Of a stretch of DNA of 10,754 nt, positions 1-6,072 are shown one piece after another. Positions within the stretch are counted from its first letter, which is position 1. The number at the start of each line of letters is the position of its first letter. A program made the position numbers and the translations under genes. The notes beneath the pieces were generated by a model, which was given only the letters and a program-made list of their open reading frames with translations, ran no database searches and was not told where the DNA came from. Source of the stretch: SURF-25 sp040754255. Its GTDB lineage: Bacteria > Omnitrophota > Gorgyraeia > Gygaellales > Profunditerraquicolaceae. The DNA is taken from positions 1 through 10,754 of the forward strand of contig JBFMDA010000046.1 in NCBI GenBank assembly GCA_040754255.1. Reading direction: 5' to 3'.

Positions 1-459
1 TTTATGTGCGGAGACGGCCAGATAAAACCTGCAGATGTCGTAAGGGTCTATAGAAAATTAACCGAAGAACGCCTGGATTTGTGTAAAGTCAGGAGGGTCT
101 ACCGGGAAGACGGGTTGCAGCGTAAAGTTATATCGTTTTTCTATAACGCGATTTTCGGTATTCTTTTTAAGGCACACACCGATGATATAAACGGCACTCC
201 CAAGATATTTACGCGCCGTATATATGAGGCGTTTAAGCCCGTTTCAAAGGATTGGTTCATCGATGCAGAGATCATTCTGAAGTGCGCGCAATTGCGCGCT
301 AATGTCGGGTCAGTTCCGGTGACATTCTATAGGAGGAAATGCGGCTCAACCAATGTGGGGATAGCTACGATTATGGAGTTTCTTAAAAACATTACATTAT
401 ATTATTTCATGCCGGAGAAATTCAGAAGAGAACATGGAGACGTCACTAAAAGGCTCTAA
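1..459 (+). CDS. DPM1-like family 2 glycosyltransferase, 5'-truncated by window edge
   Basis: This is the C-terminal part of a GT-A fold glycosyltransferase of family 2, dolichyl/polyprenyl-phosphate-sugar synthase type. The frame is open from base 1; the ATG at base 4 is internal, because it sits within the metal-binding motif region (CGDGQ followed by a Pro two residues on, equivalent to DxDxQ..P). Downstream come an R-VYREDGLQRK segment, FYNAIFG, the DINGTPK signature, KDWFIDAEI (acidic catalytic-region motif) and a VPVTFYRRKCGSTNVG segment. This order is characteristic of the DPM1-like group. About 150 residues are visible where such proteins usually have about 230 or more, so roughly the first third is missing. 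No long C-terminal membrane segments follow, so it is probably a peripheral cytoplasmic-face enzyme making a lipid-phosphate sugar (family knowledge). The first Asp of the usual DxD is Cys here. It overlaps the next gene by 26 bases. The sugar is unknown. Confidence 0.86.
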   Translation, partial: FMCGDGQIKPADVVRVYRKLTEERLDLCKVRRVYREDGLQRKVISFFYNAIFGILFKAHTDDINGTPKIFTRRIYEAFKPVSKDWFIDAEIILKCAQLRANVGSVPVTFYRRKCGSTNVGIATIMEFLKNITLYYFMPEKFRREHGDVTKRL

Positions 460-1393
460 AGTCCTGGTTACGGGCATAAACGGTTTTATTGGCTCTCATC
501 TTGCGCGGGAGTTGATTGCATCCGGCGCAGCCGTCAGCGGCCTTATCAGGCAGGGCGCGGATTTATGGCGGATTAAAGACATAGCCGGCAAGGTTACGCT
601 TTTAAATGCGGATATACGCGATTATGCACAGGTGCAGGTTGCAATAAGGAAAGCCTGCCCCAAAAAGGTGTTTCATCTGGCAGCGTATGTGAATGTGTCC
701 AGGTCATGGGAGCATTCGCGGGAAATGATCGATACCAACTTGCTTGGCACGATTAACCTGCTGCATAGCCTTGAGGGGGGAGAGTGCGATTGTTTCATAA
801 ATTCGGGCACCTGCGAAGAATACGGCGACAACCCAACCCCGTTTACAGAGGACCAATGCCCTAATCCGGTTTCTCCGTATTCCGCATCTAAAGCCGCGGC
901 CACCCTTTTCTGCGGCATGATTTACAAGACCAAGAAAGTCCCTATCGTGACGCTTAGGCCTTTTTTGACTTACGGCCCGCAACAAGTCAATAACATGCTT
1001 ATACCCTACGTGATACAAAAAGCGCTTCTAAGCCAGGACATCGAGATGACCAAGGGAGAACAGACAAGGGAATTCAATTATGTGGCGGATATTGTTGACG
1101 GCTATATCCGCGCATCCGTTACTCCGCAGGCCTTGGGTGAAGTTATTAATATCGGGAATGCGACTGAATATAAGATAATTGATGTGGTAAGGATGATTTT
1201 AAAGATGCTGGGCAATCCGGTAAAACCAAAAGCCGGCGCACTTGCCTATAGGCCAGGAGAGACTATGCATTTTTATTGCGATAATACGAAGGCGCGCACG
1301 ATACTTAAATGGAAGCCGAAAGTTTCACTGGAGGAAGGATTGAAGAAAACCATAGAATGGTATCTCGCCCACAAAGACAGGAAAACCCTATGA
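434..1393 (+). CDS. NAD(P)-dependent nucleotide-sugar epimerase/dehydratase/reductase (extended SDR)
   Basis: A 319-residue extended short-chain dehydrogenase acting on a nucleotide sugar in the cytoplasm. The N-terminal Rossmann signature TGINGFIG is at residues 13-20, the acidic NADI-D stretch at 59-63, and HLAA at 81-84. The active-site strand NSGTCEEYG is at 123-131 (Thr126) and the catalytic YSASK at 149-153, followed by LRPFLTYGP at 174-182, the usual substrate-side motif. Length is normal for the family. The ATG at 434 lies inside the preceding gene but places the cofactor motif at the usual distance from the N-terminus; an AGAAGAG stretch just upstream may be the ribosome site. In true 4,6-dehydratases the Thr is usually followed by Asp-Glu; here it is Cys-Glu, so the reaction cannot be assigned. 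Its stop overlaps the start of the RfbH-like gene by ATGA, which suggests the two act on the same sugar. It could be a 4-ketosugar reductase (CDP-abequose/paratose synthase role), a 4,6-dehydratase or an epimerase. Confidence 0.9.
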   Translation: METSLKGSKVLVTGINGFIGSHLARELIASGAAVSGLIRQGADLWRIKDIAGKVTLLNADIRDYAQVQVAIRKACPKKVFHLAAYVNVSRSWEHSREMIDTNLLGTINLLHSLEGGECDCFINSGTCEEYGDNPTPFTEDQCPNPVSPYSASKAAATLFCGMIYKTKKVPIVTLRPFLTYGPQQVNNMLIPYVIQKALLSQDIEMTKGEQTREFNYVADIVDGYIRASVTPQALGEVINIGNATEYKIIDVVRMILKMLGNPVKPKAGALAYRPGETMHFYCDNTKARTILKWKPKVSLEEGLKKTIEWYLAHKDRKTL

Positions 1394-2733
1394 CCAAAGG
1401 AAGTATTCAAAAGGCTTCATGCCTAAAACAGGTAATAGAATATTACAAGCATTTCCACGCAAAGAAAAAATTTGTCCCCGGGAAGTCGCTGGTCCAGTAT
1501 GCCGGAAGGGTGTATAACGGCAAAGACATCTGCGTTATGGTCAGCGCAGTGCTTGATTTCTGGCTTACCTACGGTGAGTATGCGATGCAATTTGAAAAAT
1601 TGTTTGCCCGCTTCCATGGCGTTGCGAACGCAATCTTAACCAATTCCGGCTCTTCCGCAAACCTCTTGGCTGTTTCTGCGCTGCTTGCCAGAAACATAAA
1701 GAACGGCCTTAGGCCGGGCGATGAAGTCATTACCCCGGCTCTTACCTTTCCTACGACGGTAGCTCCGATTGTCCAAAACAGCCTGGTTCCCGTATTCCTT
1801 GACTGCGAAGTCGACACGCTCAATATTGATGTAACGTACCTTAAGAAGGCATTATCAGCAAGGACAAAAGCCGTGTGTGTCCCCCATACGCTGGGCAATC
1901 CTTGTAATATGGCGGCAATCGTTGATTTCTGCCGGACGCATCATTTATTCCTCATTGAAGATGCCTGTGATGCGCTGGGTTCAAGATACGGCAAGAAACT
2001 GGTAGGGACGTTTGGGGATTTAGGGACCTTTAGTTTCTATCCTGCGCACCATATCACCCTGGGTGAGGGGGGAGCGGTGATTACCTCAAACCCGCAATTG
2101 GCGCAGGTCCTGCGCTGCGTACGCGACTGGGGAAGAACGTGCTCTACGCATTGCAGCAGTTGCAGGTATGCAGATAAGACAGACGGCCATTGCGCATTCA
2201 GGTTTTTTCAAAAAGGAAGCCACGCAATGCCCCGCGATTATGATAAACGCTACGTATTTTCTTATATCGGCTATAACCTCAAGCCCCTGGATATCCAGGC
2301 AGCCCTGGGCATAGAGCAGCTCAAAAAATTTCCTTCTTTCAAAAGAAAAAGGATCGACAATTTCAACTCTCTTTATAAAGGTTTAATGAAATACCGGGAG
2401 TTTCTGATTTTGCCGCGCAACGAACGCCATGCAGAGCCTGTCTGGTTTGCGTTCCCGATAACCGTACGTAAAAATAAATGGTTTAGCAGGAAAGAACTGG
2501 TCCTTTTCCTTGAGCGTAAAAAAATCGAGACCAGGATGATTTTTGCGGGAAACGTTTTGAGGCAACCCGGCTTTAGGCATATCAGGCACCGCAGTGTCGT
2601 GGTTTTAAAAAACAGCGATTACGTGATGGAGCAGAGTTTTTTTATCGGCGTATATCCCGGACTCGGCGATACCCAGATCAAGTATATACTTGCGCAATTT
2701 AATCAGTTTTTTAAAGAAAAGGCCCTTGCGTGA
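1390..2733 (+). CDS. rfbH: RfbH/DdhC (E1)-type NDP-4-keto-6-deoxyhexose 3-dehydrase
   Basis: A 447-residue protein of the DegT/DnrJ/EryC1/StrS aminotransferase fold, closest to the CDP-6-deoxy-L-threo-D-glycero-4-hexulose 3-dehydrase branch. That enzyme removes the C3 hydroxyl of a 4-keto-6-deoxy sugar using PMP and an iron-sulfur cluster (family knowledge). Motifs seen: LTNSGSSANLLAVSAL (83-98), PGDEVITPALTFPTTVAPI (109-127), HTLGNP (166-171), IEDACDALGS (189-198) and SFYPAHHITLGEGGA (215-229). His220 occupies the place of the PLP-binding Lys, the hallmark of this dehydrase branch. Cysteines 193, 251, 255, 258 and 268 could hold the cluster, though their spacing differs from the classical enzyme. 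I chose the ATG at 1390 (ATGA overlap with the previous stop, AGGA seven bases upstream) over an in-frame ATG at 1309, which would add 27 unrelated residues. The related ColD also has His but is shorter and lacks the cluster, so RfbH is preferred. The usual electron-donating reductase (E3/AscD type) is not in the window. Confidence 0.85.
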   Translation: MTKGSIQKASCLKQVIEYYKHFHAKKKFVPGKSLVQYAGRVYNGKDICVMVSAVLDFWLTYGEYAMQFEKLFARFHGVANAILTNSGSSANLLAVSALLARNIKNGLRPGDEVITPALTFPTTVAPIVQNSLVPVFLDCEVDTLNIDVTYLKKALSARTKAVCVPHTLGNPCNMAAIVDFCRTHHLFLIEDACDALGSRYGKKLVGTFGDLGTFSFYPAHHITLGEGGAVITSNPQLAQVLRCVRDWGRTCSTHCSSCRYADKTDGHCAFRFFQKGSHAMPRDYDKRYVFSYIGYNLKPLDIQAALGIEQLKKFPSFKRKRIDNFNSLYKGLMKYREFLILPRNERHAEPVWFAFPITVRKNKWFSRKELVLFLERKKIETRMIFAGNVLRQPGFRHIRHRSVVVLKNSDYVMEQSFFIGVYPGLGDTQIKYILAQFNQFFKEKALA

Positions 2734-4277
2734 TTATTGCCTCCGCGAAATTTAGAGTCGGTTTTATAGTTGCGGCAATAGCGGTAATTTCATTCTTATA
2801 CTACAGCACGCTTATTGACTATCGGGCCATTGATGCCAACGGCGACAATATGTACCACGCCTATATGGCAAGAACGGTTTTTTCAAAACAACCTTTTTAT
2901 ATCCCGTTGATTAACTATTTTTTCCGCAACGATTCTCTTCCTCATGCAGGATACGATTTCCCGCCGCTATTTTCGCTGCTTTTGGGGATAATCTATAAAA
3001 TCTTCGGGGAAAATTACTATTACGGGGTCTATTTCAATGCATTTGTTGCTTCAGCCTCACTGATTCCTTTGTTTTTGATTGGCAGGCGCCTATCGGGCAA
3101 TACAGCCGGTTTACTCGCCTCGCTTGTCCTATCGCTTAATCTTTTCTGGTTGTTTAGTATCACCAAAGGGCTCTTGGAGCCGCTTTTTGTCTTTTGTGCG
3201 ATGTGGGCAACGTACTTCCTTTTTCTATATAGAGAGAAAGGGCGAAGCAGTGCGTTACTCATATCGGGTTTTTTGTCGGGACTCGCGTATCTTGCGCGCT
3301 ATAACGGGTTGGTATTGGTTTTCGTGGCTTTGGCGTATCTGTTAACTACCCGCGAAAAACATATCAAAGAACGGCTCAAAGAGTCAGGTATCCTTATCGT
3401 CGTTTTTGTATTGACTGTCTTGCCTTGGTTGCTAAGAAACTACATAGAGTTTCACGACCCATGTATGTATGTCGGTAAATATTTTATGTGGCTTGATTTA
3501 GGAGTACCAGGCCATGCGGTATTTAAGGAAGTCCCTAGCTTTCGCCTCTATTTTGATACTCACACGGTATTTGATTTTGTAAAACGGTTCATTGATTCTG
3601 CGAGAGCAAGCTTTCCGGAGCTGAATAGGACCTCCAATTATTTCTTGCTTATTGTCCTGCATCAGGCGGTATTCGGGTTTCGTCGTTTCTTTAACCGGAA
3701 ATTCCTCTTTTTCTACCTGTTTGTGTTTTTCGGGTATTTGTTCGTGATGCTGCATCCGTTTGCGTTGGACCCCAGGCATTTTTTGCCTTTTTACCCGTTT
3801 CTCTATTTAGGCGGGAGCGTGTATGCGTGCAGGAGCGTTTTGTATTACCTTACGCAACGCAGCCTTTTTAATTACCTGAAATTAGCTGTCCTACTGGTAT
3901 GTATTGTTTTTTCTTTAATTTCCCTAGTCGGGCAATACCGGAAAGATTTTGATATGCTTTATCGCTCTTATCCGTTCAGCAGGATGGCGGAAGAATTAGG
4001 CGGCTGGGTTAGGCGCTATACAAATACAGAAGACGTGATTATGATGCAATATGCAATGATCCCTTTATATTATTCAGGCCGCGGCTCTGTAACAGCCCCG
4101 GCCCTTGCGTCACAAAAGGATATCGACAATCTGGTAGAAAGGTACGGGGTTACTTACTTTGCCGATTTATTCTATGATGGGCCGTTGCCCAGCGGTTTTC
4201 TTGAAGTGCAGAGATTCCGCTATAAAGATCAAGTGATAAAGGTATTCCATAAGGAGGCAAAAAGTGGCACGGATTAA
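2730..4277 (+). CDS. Polytopic GT-C glycosyltransferase, GT39/ArnT-like
   Basis: A 515-residue integral membrane protein with about 10-11 predicted hydrophobic segments, the first near residues 11-26. It fits the GT39/ArnT/PMT-like GT-C superfamily, which transfers sugars from polyprenyl-linked donors on the outer face of the inner membrane. The first extracytoplasmic loop carries acidic residues in IDANGDNMYHAYMART (Asp35, Asp39), the place of the catalytic acidic motif in GT-C enzymes. Next come YDFPPLFSLLLGIIYKIFG (75-93), LARYNGL (188-194) and DPRHFLPFYPFL (347-358), all typical positions for the family. A soluble C-terminal alpha/beta stretch begins near residue 419 and probably faces the periplasm. 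The start is a GTG forming a GTGA overlap with the preceding stop; only a weak AAAAGG lies upstream, so translation is probably coupled. The acceptor and donor sugar cannot be read from sequence. Confidence 0.82.
   Translation: MIIASAKFRVGFIVAAIAVISFLYYSTLIDYRAIDANGDNMYHAYMARTVFSKQPFYIPLINYFFRNDSLPHAGYDFPPLFSLLLGIIYKIFGENYYYGVYFNAFVASASLIPLFLIGRRLSGNTAGLLASLVLSLNLFWLFSITKGLLEPLFVFCAMWATYFLFLYREKGRSSALLISGFLSGLAYLARYNGLVLVFVALAYLLTTREKHIKERLKESGILIVVFVLTVLPWLLRNYIEFHDPCMYVGKYFMWLDLGVPGHAVFKEVPSFRLYFDTHTVFDFVKRFIDSARASFPELNRTSNYFLLIVLHQAVFGFRRFFNRKFLFFYLFVFFGYLFVMLHPFALDPRHFLPFYPFLYLGGSVYACRSVLYYLTQRSLFNYLKLAVLLVCIVFSLISLVGQYRKDFDMLYRSYPFSRMAEELGGWVRRYTNTEDVIMMQYAMIPLYYSGRGSVTAPALASQKDIDNLVERYGVTYFADLFYDGPLPSGFLEVQRFRYKDQVIKVFHKEAKSGTD
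4251..4257 (+). promoter_or_regulatory. Strong Shine-Dalgarno site for the GTG start at 4264
   Basis: AAGGAGG, six bases before GTG. It lies inside the end of the preceding gene and is the strongest ribosome binding site in the window; it fixes the GTG at 4264 as the start and supports a 14-base overlap of the two membrane-protein genes. Confidence 0.85.
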
Positions 4278-6060
4278 AAAACTTTTTGATATGGTAGTAT
4301 CGTTTTTACAGCGTTACCCAGCAATGATTATTATTCTCGGCTATATCCTATTGAGCAGTTCTTTCTATAACGTAGGTTTTCCGATGGACGACGAGTGTTT
4401 CTCCATTAACGTCTGCCGCAGGATCCTTCAGGGGGATATCCCGTATAAGGATTTTCAGCTACACGTCACACCCGGTTCTTTCTACCTGCAGAGCCTGATG
4501 TTTAAGATATTCGGCCAGGAATTGATCATTAACAGGGTTACTACTACCATTGTCGGAGTATGTATCGCTCTTTTATTATTTTATCTTTCGCTGCGCATTA
4601 TGCCTCCTGCGTTTGCCCTCTTATCGAGTGCCGTGTTCGGTATCTGGGGGACGGTTCATTTAAATTTCCTCTGGTACAGCTGGTATGCGGATTTATTTGC
4701 GCTCCTTTCTTTCTTATTTTTATTGCGCTACCTCGAGCGTAAGGGGCAATGGAATGTGTTTCTCTGCGGCATCTTCATAGGGTACACGTTGTTATGTAAG
4801 CAGAATATCGGGCTTTCAACGTTGCTCTCTGTAATTACCGGGTTGTCGTTAATTCGTATTTTGCAGAAAGGTAATACGCCGTTTTTTAAGAGGGAGGTAA
4901 TTTCCTTAAGGGAGCTTTTGCTTGTTGGAGGGGGGATGGCAATTGCGATAGTGCCATTCGTAGTATATCTTTTTTGGAATTCAGCATTGAAGAGCGCTTT
5001 TGTCTGGCTCGTGCTTAAACAGCAGGAGGTTACTGCCAGTCCCATACGGCTTTTGTATCTGCCGTATGAATTTATTCATAGCTGGAAGTATCTATTGGGC
5101 ATTTCGGCTGTGTTAACGTGCGTGTTCCTGGCTATTTCGTTTGCGCTTAGGCTGAAGGAGGAAAAGTCGCTATGGTCAAAAATAGAAGGCGCTATTGCCG
5201 CGCTTTTTATCGCATACGCAGTGATTTATTTGGTTTCTGCAGGCAACTGGCTTACTAAGATTTTTATTTCCTCGGTATATTATGCATTTATTTATATTCC
5301 GTATTTTTTGATCGGATTTGCCGCCGTATATCTATGGCGGCTATTGCGCCTAAAACGCCCTCTTTCAGGAGAGGAACACGCGCTTTTGCTGTTAACCATC
5401 TTTGTTATTCTCCAGATTTATTTCGGCCTGCTTAATTCAAGCGATCTTATCCATCAGATTCTTGTATATCCCCCGCTATGGATATTCGTAGGTTTTCTAT
5501 TGTACAAAATGTGCTCATGGGAAAGCCGTAATCCGGTAAAGAAAAAAACTTGGCTGTATTTTATCGCCGTATTGCTATTTCTCTTCATTTTCTCTGGCGT
5601 ACGCATCGCCTACCGGAAGATGGCGCTTTGGTATTACAGCACTCCCATTAAAGTGTTTAACCGGTCGCTGGACTTACCGCATGCCAGGATGCTTAGGGTG
5701 AGCCAGACGAATAAGGATACCGTTGAGCCCCTGGTTGCGTATATTCGTGGGCATACCGAAAAAGACGAGCGGATATTCGTCATGTCCTTCGATACAATTT
5801 TTTATTTTTTAACCGACAGGAAGAGCCCTTCGTATTTTGATAACGTGCTTCTGACCTATGTCCCTTACTATGAACAACCGACAATAATACGCGACCTGAA
5901 AAAAAATAAGGTGAACTATATAATTGAAAGAGACCAGAATTCAAGCGCGTACCCTGTTAAACAGTTTTATCCCCTTTTGTACCAATACATAAAAGCCAAT
6001 TATCATCAGGAAGCGGTATTTGGGAACTTTATTATTTTGCGGAGAAATACAGACAGATAG
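4264..6060 (+). CDS. Polytopic GT-C glycosyltransferase, GT39-like
   Basis: A 598-residue polytopic membrane protein, roughly 11-12 hydrophobic segments, first one near residues 18-36. The loop after it has MDDE (41-44), then GDIPYKDFQLHVTPGSFYL (57-75) and FKIFG (80-84). The acidic cluster, YxDF and PGxxYL elements are commonly seen in GT39-like/PMT_2-type GT-C enzymes, with the Asp pair as likely catalytic or metal-site residues. A CKQNIGLS motif follows a later helix, again usual for the group. After the last membrane segment (near 432-447) a soluble domain of about 120 residues begins and probably lies outside the membrane; it resembles in pattern the C-terminus of the preceding gene. The start is GTG with a strong AAGGAGG site. 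It ends 12 bases before the radical SAM gene. The function is inferred as sugar transfer from a lipid-linked donor; the specificity is unknown. Confidence 0.78.
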   Translation: MARIKKLFDMVVSFLQRYPAMIIILGYILLSSSFYNVGFPMDDECFSINVCRRILQGDIPYKDFQLHVTPGSFYLQSLMFKIFGQELIINRVTTTIVGVCIALLLFYLSLRIMPPAFALLSSAVFGIWGTVHLNFLWYSWYADLFALLSFLFLLRYLERKGQWNVFLCGIFIGYTLLCKQNIGLSTLLSVITGLSLIRILQKGNTPFFKREVISLRELLLVGGGMAIAIVPFVVYLFWNSALKSAFVWLVLKQQEVTASPIRLLYLPYEFIHSWKYLLGISAVLTCVFLAISFALRLKEEKSLWSKIEGAIAALFIAYAVIYLVSAGNWLTKIFISSVYYAFIYIPYFLIGFAAVYLWRLLRLKRPLSGEEHALLLLTIFVILQIYFGLLNSSDLIHQILVYPPLWIFVGFLLYKMCSWESRNPVKKKTWLYFIAVLLFLFIFSGVRIAYRKMALWYYSTPIKVFNRSLDLPHARMLRVSQTNKDTVEPLVAYIRGHTEKDERIFVMSFDTIFYFLTDRKSPSYFDNVLLTYVPYYEQPTIIRDLKKNKVNYIIERDQNSSAYPVKQFYPLLYQYIKANYHQEAVFGNFIILRRNTDR

Positions 6061-6072
6061 GCTATATGAGCA

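Noticed and set aside
1309..1389. In-frame ATG upstream of the RfbH-like gene, adding 27 residues
   Set aside because: The extra residues overlap the SDR coding sequence and look like its out-of-frame translation; the ATG at 1390 has an AGGA site and an ATGA coupling.
3079..3345. 88-codon + frame inside the first GT-C gene (also 4560-4742 inside the second)
   Set aside because: Alternate-frame shadows of membrane protein genes, without ribosome sites or recognisable content.
6061..6072. The longest gap, 12 bases, tested for a promoter or terminator
   Set aside because: Too short and with no hairpin or -10/-35 elements; the genes appear to be co-transcribed through it.
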